Assembly: GCF_027622855.1 (NCBI RefSeq) | Contig: NZ_JAPZVR010000002.1 | Coordinates: forward strand, 325,708 to 389,707 | Direction of reading: 5' to 3' | DNA from: Glycomyces algeriensis | Lineage (GTDB): Bacteria > Actinomycetota > Actinomycetes > Mycobacteriales > Micromonosporaceae | Length of the DNA: 64,000 bases | Part shown: in pieces, positions 50,621 to 59,652 of the stretch | Numbering within the stretch: the stretch's first letter is position 1 | Layout of the letters: every line of letters begins with the position of its first letter | The notes under the pieces: model-generated | Seen by the model: only the letters and a program-made list of their open reading frames with translations | Told to the model about the DNA's origin: nothing | Database searches by the model: none | Program-made: the position numbers and the translations under genes

Positions 50621-51921
50621 GGCAAGTGTACGCGCGGACCCGTCGCGGCGGCGACGGGTCCGGGGCGTGACGTGCGCCGCGCCGGTAAGGCAGCGGCGGT
50701 GGAGGCGGTCGCCTTGTCGGCGTTCGGTTCCGGGGCCCGGTCTTTGAAGAGGCGGCGGAGGGTGAGGGGCCCGGCGAAGGCCGCGAACGCGGCGAGGACG
50801 GTGGGGACGAGGAGCCCGGTCGTGATGGTGGTGGCCTCGGCGATGTACCCGATCGCGGCGGGGCCGATGAGGAGCCCGGCGGAGCCGGACATGGAGATGA
50901 GCGCGACGTTGGAGGGCGTGCCGCCGGCTTGCCCGATGGCGCTGAAGAGGACGGGGACGATGATGGCGATGCCGCTGCCGGCGAGGAGCCACCCGGCCCA
51001 GGCGAGGGGCAGGCCGCCGGAGGTGTCGGCGAGGAGGACGAGGACGTACCCGGCGAAGGCGACGGTGCCGGCCCACAGGAGGGTCCGGCCGGGGCCGAGT
51101 TTCGCGCGGATGGGGTCGCCGAAGAGCCGGAAGACGGTCATGGCGACGGCGAAGACGGTGTACGAGAGGGGCGCGAGCGCGGCGTCGGCGCCGAGTGCGT
51201 TGGCGGCGTGGAGGTTCGCCCAGTCGATCGCACCGGACTCGATGAGGTGCCCGCCGAGGCCGAGGACGAACAGCGCGGCGAGGAGCAGCGCGCCGATGCG
51301 GCGGACGGGGGCTCCGCTGCTGCCGCCGGAGTTGTCTCGACCCGGTGGCGGCAGCAGCGGACGTGTGAAGGCGGCCATGGCGACCGCGCTGGCGAGGGCG
51401 ACGGCGACGAGGACGCCTTCGCCGCCGAAGCCGATGCCGAGGGCGAGGGCCGTGACGGCGCCGGCGAGGGCGCTGCCGAGGCTCCAGAGGCCGTGGAACG
51501 CGGAGATGATGGGGCGCCCGTAGCGCTGCTCGAGCTCGACCGAGTGGGCGTTGATGCCGACCTCGATGAAGCCGACGCCGATGCCGTAGAGCGCGGCGGC
51601 GGCGAGGAGCGTCGTGTAGTTCGGGGCGAGGGCGGGCGCGATGAGCACCAGCTGGGTGGCCGGGGCGGTCCACAGGAGCAGCTTGCGGCTGGTCACGCGG
51701 TCGGCGATGCGGCCGGCGACGACCATTGAGCCGAGGCCGACGAGCTGGATGAGCAGGAGCGCGGTGCCGAGTTTCGCTTCGCCGAGGTCGAGCCGGGCGT
51801 CGATGCCGGGCAGCGAGGCGGCCCAGGCGCCCATGACGAATCCGGAGGTGGCGAAGGCGCCGTACAGCCCGATGCGGGCGCGGCGGAGGACGAGGTCCGG
51901 GGTGTTCGTTGCGGTGGGCAC
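50603..51921 (-). CDS. MFS transporter with no in-frame stop before the riboswitch
   Basis: From GTG 51921 the frame encodes an ordinary ~400-residue MFS protein (TLVLR.., GIGVGFIEVGINAHSVELEQ, 12 helices) resembling YbjJ-type transporters. After the last helix (near 50720) no in-frame stop occurs; the frame runs on through the manganese riboswitch and across the GDT1 gene to 49816, giving an implausible Arg-rich tail. A one-base shift near 50690 would stop it at 50603 (TAG of GGGGAGTAG). I use 50603 as a provisional end. Divergent from the ROK regulator at 52077. Confidence 0.75.
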
Positions 51922-51980
51922 AGCCGTTGGGGTCCTTGCGGTCTCGGAGGAGACGGGCCCGGTGGCGGCCCGCCCATTTT

Positions 51981-52034
51981 TGTTCCTGACACGAACATAA
52001 CAAGGCTCCGGCGGCCCGTCAAGGATTATGTTCG
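51981..52034. promoter_or_regulatory. ROK operator candidates, MFS / ROK divergent promoter
   Basis: A perfect inverted repeat CGAACATAA (51992-52000) / TTATGTTCG (52026-52034). A nearby partial palindrome TGTTC-N7-GAACA covers 51981-51997. TTCG/CGAA half-sites are common for ROK repressors. Confidence 0.6.
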
Positions 52035-52076
52035 AGCCGGGCACAAAAATTTCGATGCGGCTGGCATAATCCCTGC

Positions 52077-53210
52077 ATGCCCCAGACGATGACCAGCGCC
52101 GACCTCCGGATCCGCAACCAGGTCCGGCTGCTGCGCGCCGTCCACGACGCCGCCGCGCCGTTCACCAGGGCCGAGGCCGCCCGGCTGCTCGGCATCGGCC
52201 GCAATACCGCCGCCGCCCTCGTCGGCGAACTGGAGCAGGCCCGGCTCCTCCACGAGGTCCCGGCCGCGGCAGGCGGTCGCGGGCGGCCCACGACGCTGCT
52301 CGTGCCGCATCCCGAAGGGCCCCAGGTGTTCGCGGTCGACTTCCGGGAGGACACCTGGACGCTCGCCGCCGAGCTCGAGACGGGCGAGCACGACCGCACG
52401 CCTGCGGTGTTCACCGAGATCCGCGCGGCCGTCGCGCGGCACGAGACGCCGCGGCTGGCGATGCTCGGCTTCGCGACCTCCGGTCCGATCCGGGACGGCC
52501 ACCGGCTCCACATCTCGCACCTCGGCTGGGACGAGGTCGAGCTGGACTCGGTGCTCGGCGCGGGCTGGCCGCCCGCGGTGATCGACAACGACGCGCGCCT
52601 CGCGGGCCTTGCCGAATCCCGGCGGGGCGCTCTGCGGGGCATGGGCACCGCGATGCACTTCCATATCGACTTCGACATCGGCGGCACGCTGCTGCTCGCC
52701 GGGGACGCGCAGCGCGGGGGGCACAACATCGCCGGCGAGTTCGGGCACATGCCGCTCACCGGGTCCACTCTGGAGTGCATGTGCGGGGTGCGCGGGTGCT
52801 GGAGCCTGGACGTCGGGGCCAACGCGCTCGTGCGGCGCTTCGGGAAGCAGCCGGGTTACGGCACGGGACGCGAACTGGCGCAGGCGATCCTGCGCCGCGC
52901 CGAGGACGGCGAGCCGGAGGCGGTGGCGGCGCTGGACGACAACGCGGCGGCGCTCGGCAAGGGGATCGGGGCGCTCGCGAACGCGCTCGACCCGGAGGCG
53001 GTCAGCCTCTCAGGGCTCGGCGTGGACCTGATCCGGTTGCGGCGCGGGCGCATCGAGGAGGCCTGCCGCGAGCAGCTGATGGCGTTCCGCCGCGACGAAC
53101 CTCCGCAGATCATGCCCGGCACGGTCGGCGCGGCGGGGCCTTTGACGGGCGCTGCCGAGATCGCCTGGGACGCCGTTCTCGACCCCGTCTGGGTGAAAGA
53201 TCGGCTGTAG
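52077..53210 (+). CDS. ROK-family transcriptional regulator with zinc motif
   Basis: 377 residues from ATG 52077. Winged helix-turn-helix at about 30-60 (TRAEAARLLGIGRNTAAALV). The ROK domain includes VIDNDARLAGLAE, the AGEFGHMPL histidine and the zinc cluster CMCGVRGCWS, all lacking in the other ROK protein of this window. Divergent from the MFS gene, its probable target; a sugar or sugar-like inducer is expected. Confidence 0.92.
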   Translation: MPQTMTSADLRIRNQVRLLRAVHDAAAPFTRAEAARLLGIGRNTAAALVGELEQARLLHEVPAAAGGRGRPTTLLVPHPEGPQVFAVDFREDTWTLAAELETGEHDRTPAVFTEIRAAVARHETPRLAMLGFATSGPIRDGHRLHISHLGWDEVELDSVLGAGWPPAVIDNDARLAGLAESRRGALRGMGTAMHFHIDFDIGGTLLLAGDAQRGGHNIAGEFGHMPLTGSTLECMCGVRGCWSLDVGANALVRRFGKQPGYGTGRELAQAILRRAEDGEPEAVAALDDNAAALGKGIGALANALDPEAVSLSGLGVDLIRLRRGRIEEACREQLMAFRRDEPPQIMPGTVGAAGPLTGAAEIAWDAVLDPVWVKDRL

Positions 53211-53281
53211 CGGGCTCGTACCGGCGTGTCTTGTCGGACCCCGCTGCCACGATCGCCGCAGCACCGCGTTCCCCTTTGGGT

Positions 53282-53323
53282 GGGTGGGGGCTCGGGAAGG
53301 AGGACCATCCCGAGCCCCCACCC
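53282..53323 (+). terminator. Terminator after ROK gene
   Basis: GGGTGGGGGCTCGGGA and its complement form a perfect 16-bp stem around a 10-base loop, about 70 bp beyond the ROK stop. Confidence 0.8.
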
Positions 53324-53403
53324 TCCCAGAGGGGACCGTCAGCATCGCATCCCGCCCCGACAACAATCCGCGTCGTAACCCCGCCCCCGGCCGAACCCCA
53401 CCC

Positions 53404-53500
53404 GAACGAGTGAAGGGCGCGCTGGGAAACGAGTGAAAGGCGGGCCGGAGCATGGGCCCGGAACGAATGAAGCGCGGGCCGAAGAACGCCCGGAACGCGT
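53404..53500. repeat. Degenerate (G)AACGAGTGAAGGGCGGGCC repeat
   Basis: Four imperfect units: GAACGAGTGAAGGGCGCGC, AAACGAGTGAAAGGCGGGC, GAACGAATGAAGCGCGGGC and GAACGCGTGCAGGGCGGGC. The last runs into the araA terminator stem, so the repeat probably grew from that hairpin arm. Confidence 0.65.
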
Positions 53501-53531
53501 GCAGGGCGGGCCCGATCCGGGCCCGCCCTGC
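53501..53531 (-). terminator. Terminator after araA
   Basis: GCAGGGCGGGCCCG and complement, a 14-bp stem with loop ATC, 33 bp beyond the araA stop. Confidence 0.82.
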
Positions 53532-53563
53532 ATACGTCTCGCCTCGCGGCGCTCGCCTCGCGG

Positions 53564-55060
53564 CTAGATGCCGCCCTCGAGGTGGTGGTACACCTGGTTC
53601 CAGCGGAGCTGCTGCTTGAACTCGCGCACGTTGGTGCCCTCGCCGATCGTCACCAGCTCGATGCCGGCGATCTCGGCGAAGTCCTCCAGGACCTCGCGGC
53701 CGAAGGCCTGCGTGAACGAGGTGTGGTGCGGGCCGCCGGCGGTCAGCCAGGACTCGGCGGAGACCTCCAGGTTCGGGCGGGGCTCCCAGACCGCGCGCGC
53801 GACCGGCAGGTTCGGCAGGTCCTCGTCGGGCTCGACCGCGTCGACCTCGTTGGCCACCAAGCGAAGCCGGGTGCCGAGGTCCATCATGCCGACGGTGATG
53901 CCCGCGCCCGGCGGGGCGGTGAAGACCAGGCGCACCGGGTCCTCCTTGCCGCCGATCCCGAGCGGGTGGATCTCCGCCTTCGGCTTCTCGGCCGCGATCG
54001 TCGGGCACACCTCGAGCATGTGCGCGCCGAGGATCTGCGGGGACTCCGCGCCCAGGTTGTAGGTGTAGTCCTCCATGAAGGACGTACCGCCCTCGAGGCC
54101 CGTGGCCATGACCTTCATGAGGCGCACCAGGATCGAGGTCTTCCAGTCGCCCTCGCCGCCGAAGCCGTAGCCATCGGCCATGAGGCGCTGCACCGCGATG
54201 CCCGGCAGCTGCTTGAGCGAGCCCAGGTCCTCGAACGTGTCCGTGAACGCCTTCGCGCCGTGCTCCTCCAGCACCGAGCGCAGCGCCAGTTCGATGCGGG
54301 CGGCATCGCGCAGCGACTCGTGCCGCTCGCCGCCGACCCGCAGCTCGGGCACCACGTCATAAGCGGTCTCGTACTCGGCGACGAGGCCGTCCACGGCCTT
54401 GTCGTCGATCTCCTCGACCCGCGCGGTCAGCTCGTTGATGCCGTAGGTGTTGACCTCGACGCCCAGCTTGATCTGCGCCTCGACCTTGTCGCCCTCGGTC
54501 ACGCCCACATAGCGCATGTTGTCGCCGAAGCGGACCAGCTTGAGGTTCTGGACCTCGTTCCAGCCCAGGGCCGCGCGCGACCAGTCGCCGATGCGCGCCT
54601 GGACCTTCTCGTCGCCCCAGTGCCCCACGATCGTCTTGCGGCGGTGGCGCAGGCGCGTCAGCATGTACCCGAACTCGCGGTCGCCGTGGGCGGCCTGGTT
54701 CAGGTTCATGAAGTCCATGTCGATGTCGGCCCACGGCAGGTCCCGGTTGTGCTGCGTGTGCAGGTGCAGCAGCGGCTTCTGCAGCACGCCGAGCCCGGAG
54801 ATCCACATCTTCGACGGCGAGAACGTGTGCATCCAGGCGACCACGCCGATGCACTCGTCGGCGGCGTTCGCCTCCAGCAGGACCCGCTTGATCTCGTCGG
54901 GGGTGGTCAGCACCGGCTTGGCGACGACCTTGACGGGGATCGCGGACGCGCCGTCGAGCCCGGCCACGATCTCCGCCGAGTTCTCGGCGACCTGCTCGAT
55001 GGCCTCGGGCCCGTACAGGTGCTGGCTGCCGGTGACGAACCAGAGTTCCTTAGTTTCCAT
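53564..55060 (-). CDS. araA: L-arabinose isomerase
   Basis: Converts L-arabinose to L-ribulose. 498 residues, the standard length. Typical segments include [11 protein letters not shown] at the N-terminus, [33 protein letters not shown], and MEDYTYNLG with the metal/catalytic-site residues. ATG at 55060 lies 4 bp after the araD stop. Last gene of araBDA; the gene order B-D-A is transcribed leftward. Confidence 0.97.
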   Translation of the reverse strand: METKELWFVTGSQHLYGPEAIEQVAENSAEIVAGLDGASAIPVKVVAKPVLTTPDEIKRVLLEANAADECIGVVAWMHTFSPSKMWISGLGVLQKPLLHLHTQHNRDLPWADIDMDFMNLNQAAHGDREFGYMLTRLRHRRKTIVGHWGDEKVQARIGDWSRAALGWNEVQNLKLVRFGDNMRYVGVTEGDKVEAQIKLGVEVNTYGINELTARVEEIDDKAVDGLVAEYETAYDVVPELRVGGERHESLRDAARIELALRSVLEEHGAKAFTDTFEDLGSLKQLPGIAVQRLMADGYGFGGEGDWKTSILVRLMKVMATGLEGGTSFMEDYTYNLGAESPQILGAHMLEVCPTIAAEKPKAEIHPLGIGGKEDPVRLVFTAPPGAGITVGMMDLGTRLRLVANEVDAVEPDEDLPNLPVARAVWEPRPNLEVSAESWLTAGGPHHTSFTQAFGREVLEDFAEIAGIELVTIGEGTNVREFKQQLRWNQVYHHLEGGI

Positions 55061-55064
55061 TGCT

Positions 55065-55754
55065 TTACTGCTCCTTGGAGGACGGCTGCTGGCCGTAGAC
55101 GTTCTGGTAGCGGTCGTAGAGCTTGTCGATGTCCGCTTGAGGGATCGGGACCGGCTCGCCGAGCTGGCGCGAGATGTGGACGGTGCGCGCCACGTCCTCG
55201 GCCATGACGGCCGCCTTCACGGCGGCCTTCGGGTCCTTGCCGATGGTGAACACGCCGTGGTTCTGCATGATGACCGCCGGGGAGCGGTGGCCCTGCAGGG
55301 TCTCGACGATGCCCTTGCCGATCGCGTCGGAGCCGATGCGCGCGAACGGGCCCAGCGGGATCTCCCCGCCGAACTCGTCGGCCATCGCCGTGATCACGCA
55401 CGGGATCGGCTCGGCGCGCGCGGCCCACGCGGTCGCGTACGGGCTGTGCGTGTGGACCACGCCGCCGACCTCGGGCATCCGCTGGTAGACCACGTTGTGG
55501 CTCTCCGCGTCCGAGGACGGCGCGAGCTCGCCGTCGAGGATCTTGCCCTCGAGGTCGGTGACGACCATCAGCTCGGGCACGAGGTCGTCATAGGAGACGC
55601 CGCTCGGCTTGATGACGATGAGGTCGGTGCCCGGGACGCGGCCCGAGACGTTGCCGCTGGTCCAGGTCACCAGGCCCCAGCGCAGGAGCTCGGCGTGCAG
55701 GTTGCAGACCTTGACCTTCATCTCCTCGACGGCCGGAGTCGTCTTGAAACTCAT
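55065..55754 (-). CDS. araD: L-ribulose-5-phosphate 4-epimerase
   Basis: Epimerises L-ribulose-5-P to D-xylulose-5-P for the pentose-phosphate pathway. 229 residues. Zinc-ligand motif [13 protein letters not shown] and the N-terminal TSGNVSGR phosphate-binding region are intact. ATG at 55754 overlaps the araB stop by four bases. The feed into transketolase (61.5 kb) is metabolically plausible but the genes are not linked. Confidence 0.96.
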   Translation of the reverse strand: MSFKTTPAVEEMKVKVCNLHAELLRWGLVTWTSGNVSGRVPGTDLIVIKPSGVSYDDLVPELMVVTDLEGKILDGELAPSSDAESHNVVYQRMPEVGGVVHTHSPYATAWAARAEPIPCVITAMADEFGGEIPLGPFARIGSDAIGKGIVETLQGHRSPAVIMQNHGVFTIGKDPKAAVKAAVMAEDVARTVHISRQLGEPVPIPQADIDKLYDRYQNVYGQQPSSKEQ

Positions 55755-57415
55755 TTCGTTGCCTCCGTGGCGATCTTGTGCAGCGTGTGCAGTGCGCGGG
55801 AACCGCCGCGGCCGAAGTGGTCGTGCAGCTCCTCGTAGACGGCGTACAGCTCGTCGTAGGCGTCGGCGCGGGCCTCGTCGGGGACGTACGCGTTGCGCTC
55901 GACCTTGCCCATGGCCTCGGCGGCCGCGACGATGTCCGGGTAGGCGCCCGCCGCCACGGCGGCGTGGATCGCCGAACCCAGAGCCGGGCCCTGCTGGGAG
56001 GTGAGGACCGTGATCGGCATGCGCAGCACGTCGGAGTAGGTCTGCATGAGCCACTTGTTCTTCAGCAGGCCGCCGGCGGCCACGAACTCCTCGATCGGGA
56101 CGCCCGCCTTGACGAGGGTCTCGACGATCATCCGGGTGCCGAACGCGGTGGCCTCCACCAGCGCCCGGTAGATGTCCTCGGGCTTGGTCTGCAGGCCCAG
56201 GCCGAGGATCACGCCGTGCAGGTCGTGGTCGACGAGGACGGAGCGGTTCCCCGAGTGCCAGTCGAGCGCGACGAGGCCGTGCTGGCCGACCGCCTGGCCC
56301 TCGGCGAGCTCGGTCAGGTACTGGTGGATCGAGATCCCGCGCTCGTCGGCCGCGGCGGTGTACTCGCCGGGGACGCCGTTCTTGGTGAACCAGGCGAAGA
56401 TGTCGCCGACGCCGGACTGGCCGGCCTCGTAGCCCCACAGGCCCTTGGTGATGCCGTCGCGGACCACGCCGCACATGCCGGGGGCCTCGGTCAGGTTCTC
56501 GCCGTTGACGACGTGGCAGGTGCTGGTGCCCATGATGGCGACCATCTGGCCGGGGCCGACGGCCTTCGCGGAGGCGGCGGTGACGTGCGCGTCGACGTTG
56601 CCGGCGGCGATCACGGTGCCGGCGTTCAGGCCGGTCCACTCGGCGGCCTGCGCGGTGAGCTCGCCGGCCTTGTCGCCGAGCGGCAGGAGCGGATGCTCCA
56701 TCTTGGCGTTGAAGTCGGCGAAGTCGGGGTTGAGGGCGGCCAGGTACTCGCGCGAGGGGCGCTCGCCGTCCTGCACGATGCCCTTGTAGCCGGCGGTGCA
56801 GGAGTTGCGGGTCTCCTCGCCGCACAGCTGCCACACGATCCAGTCGGCCGCTTCGATCCAGCGCTCGGCGCGGTCGTAGACCTCGCGGTCCTCCTCGAGG
56901 AGCTGCAGGCCCTTGGCGTAGGCCCACTCCGAGGAGATCTTGCCGCCGTATCGCGGCAGCCAGGACTCGCCGCGCTCGGCGGCGACGGCGTTGATGCGGT
57001 CGGCCTGGCCCTGCGCGGCGTGGTGCTTCCACAGCTTGGGCCACGCGTGCGGGCGGTCCTTGAGGTCGTCCAGCTCGCACAGCGGGGTGCCGTCGGCGGT
57101 GGTCGGCAGGATCGTGCACGCGGTGAAGTCCGTGGCGACGCCGACCACCTGGTCGGCGCTCACGCCGGCGGCGGCCAGCGCGGCCGGCACGGCGTTGCGG
57201 AGCACGTCGACCCAGTCCTTGGGCGACTGGAGCGCCCAGCTGCGGCCGAGGCGGACGCCGGAGCCCGGGAGGGCCTCCTCGATGGCGCCGTGCTCGTAGA
57301 CGTGCTCGGCGCTGGCAAGCTCGCGGCCATCGGCAACCGACGCGACGACGACCCGGCCTGACAGGGTGCCGAAGTCGATCCCGATAGCAACGGCATCGTT
57401 GTCGCTGCCGGTCAT
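55751..57415 (-). CDS. araB: L-ribulokinase
   Basis: Phosphorylates L-ribulose to L-ribulose-5-phosphate; FGGY-type kinase in the actin-like ATPase fold. 554 residues. N-terminal ATP motif GIDFGTLSGRVV (~10-21), then DFTACTILP, WHSGNRS and the adenosine motif AAGGLLKNKWLMQ. ATG at 57415 is chosen; the longer frame upstream is unsupported. First gene of araBDA; a LacI-type operator lies 57 bp upstream of its start. Confidence 0.96.
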   Translation of the reverse strand: MTGSDNDAVAIGIDFGTLSGRVVVASVADGRELASAEHVYEHGAIEEALPGSGVRLGRSWALQSPKDWVDVLRNAVPAALAAAGVSADQVVGVATDFTACTILPTTADGTPLCELDDLKDRPHAWPKLWKHHAAQGQADRINAVAAERGESWLPRYGGKISSEWAYAKGLQLLEEDREVYDRAERWIEAADWIVWQLCGEETRNSCTAGYKGIVQDGERPSREYLAALNPDFADFNAKMEHPLLPLGDKAGELTAQAAEWTGLNAGTVIAAGNVDAHVTAASAKAVGPGQMVAIMGTSTCHVVNGENLTEAPGMCGVVRDGITKGLWGYEAGQSGVGDIFAWFTKNGVPGEYTAAADERGISIHQYLTELAEGQAVGQHGLVALDWHSGNRSVLVDHDLHGVILGLGLQTKPEDIYRALVEATAFGTRMIVETLVKAGVPIEEFVAAGGLLKNKWLMQTYSDVLRMPITVLTSQQGPALGSAIHAAVAAGAYPDIVAAAEAMGKVERNAYVPDEARADAYDELYAVYEELHDHFGRGGSRALHTLHKIATEATK

Positions 57416-57471
57416 GGCGCCTCCTTGGGGGTGCTCGTTTTCGACTCGTTCGTCGAGGTCTTCAAGTGAAA

Positions 57472-57485
57472 AGTGACCGCTCACA
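57472..57485. promoter_or_regulatory. LacI-type operator upstream of araB
   Basis: AGTGACCGCTCACA matches the LacI-family operator pattern TGTGAGCGCTCACA closely (GTGA-N4-TCAC). An AraR-type repressor is expected, but no such gene is in the window. Confidence 0.62.
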
Positions 57486-57677
57486 TGCAGCTGTTCCACC
57501 GCGTGAGGGTGGCAAGGCAAGGATTGGATCCCCAACAACCTAACGCATTCGCACGTCGGGTACCAGCAGCGGTCCGATGATCGGGAGCCCGAACCGGAAA
57601 TACCGGATCGATTCCGGCGCACCTCAAAGGGTGGGTGGGCCCCGAGTGTGATCGAGGTCCCTCGATGGGTGGCGCTC

Positions 57678-57758
57678 GCCGTACGTTGTACGGCGAATTG
57701 CCGGACCTCGCACATTGCGCGGAGGCAATTGTACGGCGTACAACGTACAACGTACGCC
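57678..57758. repeat. GTAC-rich inverted repeat
   Basis: Left arm (57678-57702) includes GTACGTTGTACGGCGAATTG. Right arm (57724-57758) includes GGCAATTGTACGGCGTACAA and an extra GTACAAC unit. The arms pair with a few mismatches around a 21-base loop. It could extrude as a cruciform or act as a regulatory hairpin for the SDR gene 120 bp downstream. Confidence 0.7.
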
Positions 57759-57879
57759 ATACCAGGTACCGCGAAATTATACCCCGTACGCCGTACGGGA
57801 TTACTCGCGATCGGCGGCGGGTATTCGCAGCTCCGGAACCGGCCGAGCCGCGGCCGGGTGCAGCGGAAGGGGAGGACCG

Positions 57880-58725
57880 ATGAGCAAGCCGGGACAGCAG
57901 CAGCAGCCTCCGGGGCAGACCGAGGAGATGACCCCGAAGCCGAAGGACAGCATGGAGGGGTACCAGGGAAGCGGCCTCCTGAAGGACCGCCGGGCCCTCA
58001 TCACCGGCGGGGACTCCGGTATCGGCCGTGCCGTCGCGATCGCGTTCGCTAAGGAGGGCGCCGACGTAGCGATCGCCTACCTCGAGGAGCACGAGGACGC
58101 CGAGCGCACCGCGGAGCTGGTCAAGGCCGAGGACCGCCAGTGCGTGCTGCTCCCGGGGGACCTCGCGGACCGCGACCACTGCACTGCGGTGGTCGACGAC
58201 ACGGTGAAGGCGCTCGGCGGGCTCGACCTGCTGGTGAACAACATCGCGACGCAGACCCCGGTCGAGCGGCCGGAGGACATCAGCGACGAGCAGTGGGAGC
58301 ACACGTTCAACGTGAACATGCACAGCTTCCACCGCGTGACCAGGGCGGCGCTGCCGCACATGGGCGAGGGGGACGCGATCGTCAACTGCGCCTCCGTGAA
58401 CGGGTTGCGCGGCAACAAGACCCTCATCGACTACTCGGCGACGAAGGGCGCGATCATCGCGTGGACGTACTCGATGGCGCAGGCGCTCGCACCGCGCGGC
58501 ATCCGCGTCAACTGCGTCGCGCCGGGCCCGGTGTGGACGCCGCTCATCCCGTCCACGCTGCCGGAGGACCACGTGGAGGGCTTCGGCGACCAGGTGCCGC
58601 TGGGCCGCCCGGCCGAGCCGGACGAGCTCGCGCCCTCGTTCGTGTTCCTCGCCGCCAACCGCATGTCGTCGTTCATCACCGGCGAGGTCATCGCGGCCCT
58701 GGGCGGCGAGACCATGCCAGGCTGA
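57880..58725 (+). CDS. SDR-family oxidoreductase
   Basis: 281 residues from ATG 57880, with GGAAGGGGAGG upstream. N-terminal Gln/Pro-rich extension, then the Rossmann motif ITGGDSGIGRAVA (~47-59), DLLVNN, and the catalytic YSATKGA. Resembles the YhdF/YghA group of glucose-1-dehydrogenase-like SDRs with a long N-terminus, often stress-induced. Substrate unknown. First gene of the probable stress block; a strong terminator follows. Confidence 0.9.
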   Translation: MSKPGQQQQPPGQTEEMTPKPKDSMEGYQGSGLLKDRRALITGGDSGIGRAVAIAFAKEGADVAIAYLEEHEDAERTAELVKAEDRQCVLLPGDLADRDHCTAVVDDTVKALGGLDLLVNNIATQTPVERPEDISDEQWEHTFNVNMHSFHRVTRAALPHMGEGDAIVNCASVNGLRGNKTLIDYSATKGAIIAWTYSMAQALAPRGIRVNCVAPGPVWTPLIPSTLPEDHVEGFGDQVPLGRPAEPDELAPSFVFLAANRMSSFITGEVIAALGGETMPG

Positions 58726-58738
58726 GCGACTCACGGGC

Positions 58739-58772
58739 AACGTGCCGCGGCCGATTTCGGCCGCGGCACGTT
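58739..58772 (+). terminator. Terminator after SDR gene
   Basis: AACGTGCCGCGGCC and complement form a 14-bp stem with a 6-base loop, followed by TT, 14 bp past the stop. Confidence 0.85.
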
Positions 58773-58802
58773 TGCGCATGTCGACGCCGCTCCCCCGCAA
58801 AC

Positions 58803-58880
58803 TGTCGTACCCGCATGTCAGGGTTAGTACCGGGGGCCCATCGATGTCCGATTTGCCGGGACCCTCCGCTCACGTTCAGC
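58803..58880 (+). repeat. Dispersed intergenic element, subtype A
   Basis: Nearly identical to 684-757 (TGTCGTACCC..CATGTCAGGG, GTACCGGGGGCCCATCGATG, GCCGGGACCCTCCGCTCACG). Small difference: TTAGTAC in place of TTGATAC. Confidence 0.92.
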
Positions 58881-58904
58881 CGCAGCCGAACCGGCGTTCA
58901 GCTC

Positions 58905-59013
58905 CGTTGTACCCGCATTTCAGCGTGAGCCTCGAATCCGCCGTTGGCGTTGCTTGCGAGCCGTAAATTTGCGGAGGTGACCGGCTTGCCGGGACCCCTC
59001 CGCTCACCCTCGC
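58905..59013 (+). repeat. Dispersed intergenic element, diverged mosaic copy
   Basis: GTTGTACCCGCATTTCAGCG core, then TTGCGAGCCGTAAATTTGCG as in subtype B copies, ending GCCGGGACCCCTCCGCTCAC as in subtype A. A mosaic. Confidence 0.7.
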
Positions 59014-59037
59014 TAACCGCCCCCGCCCCGCGCAAAG

Positions 59038-59069
59038 GCGGAGCGGCGGGCCATGGCCCGCCGCTCCGC
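59038..59069 (-). terminator. Terminator after DUF3618-like gene
   Basis: GCGGAGCGGCGGGCC and complement, 15-bp stem with a 2-base loop, 17 bp beyond the stop. Confidence 0.78.
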
Positions 59070-59085
59070 TGCTCTGCGCGTCGCC

Positions 59086-59652
59086 TCAGTGGGCGAGGCG
59101 GCGCATCACCTTCTTGCGCTGCTTCTGCACCGTGGTCGCGGCCGAGCCGAAGGCGTCCTTCGCCGCGGCCCAGCGCTTGCGCGAGGCCTGGCGGGCCGCC
59201 TTGCGGCGCATCTCGGTCGCCTTCATCGCCGCGCGCGCCGCGTCGCGCGCGGCCTTGGAGGTCCTGCGCTGGTCGCGGATGACATGCACCCCGACCACCG
59301 CGGCGGCCGCGGCGCCCGTAGCGGCGACGACCACCGTCAACGGGTGGCGGCGCATCGGCGCGAACGGCCCGTGCGCGTGCGCCGCGTCCGGGTCGAACCC
59401 GAGCTTCGACCGCAGCTCCAGCACGGAGTCGTTGACCCGTTCACGGGTCCGCTCGGCGTCCTTCTCCAAGTCCGCTGTGGACTTGTGCTGGTCCGCCTCA
59501 GCGTCCTGAAGGGCCCATTCCTGCTGTCGCACCATGTCCTCCCCATCGGGCTGCTCGTCCTCCGGCTGGTAGGGCATGCCCACCGCCGGAGGCGGCGCGA
59601 GCCCTACGCCGGGCGGGACGGCCGCACTCGGCGGCACCGTCCAACCGGTCAT
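59086..59652 (-). CDS. DUF3618-like membrane protein
   Basis: 188 residues from ATG 59652. After a Pro-rich start, a DUF3618-like helical segment (ADLEKDAERTRERVNDSVLE) is followed by one hydrophobic helix (HPLTVVVAATGAAAAAVVGV) and a long basic, Ala/Lys/Arg-rich C-terminal coiled part. It overlaps the upstream holin-like gene by four bases. Such pairs are common in actinobacterial stress-responsive loci; role unknown. Confidence 0.78.
   Translation of the reverse strand: MTGWTVPPSAAVPPGVGLAPPPAVGMPYQPEDEQPDGEDMVRQQEWALQDAEADQHKSTADLEKDAERTRERVNDSVLELRSKLGFDPDAAHAHGPFAPMRRHPLTVVVAATGAAAAAVVGVHVIRDQRRTSKAARDAARAAMKATEMRRKAARQASRKRWAAAKDAFGSAATTVQKQRKKVMRRLAH

Larger units (their letters stand above)
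53211..53563. other. Gene-free stretch: two terminators and a degenerate repeat
   Basis: 353 bp between convergent ROK and araA. It holds a ROK-side hairpin (53282-53323), a four-unit degenerate repeat (53404-53500), and the araA terminator (53501-53531). Confidence 0.8.
57416..57879. other. Gene-free stretch: operator and long inverted repeat
   Basis: 464 bp between divergent araB and the SDR gene. It holds the araB operator (57472-57485) and a GTAC-rich inverted repeat (57678-57758). Weakly biased DNA; no gene visible. Confidence 0.8.
58773..59037. other. Gene-free stretch with two dispersed elements
   Basis: Between convergent SDR and DUF3618-like genes (58726-59085). Outside the two terminators it is almost entirely dispersed-element DNA. 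Confidence 0.8.
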
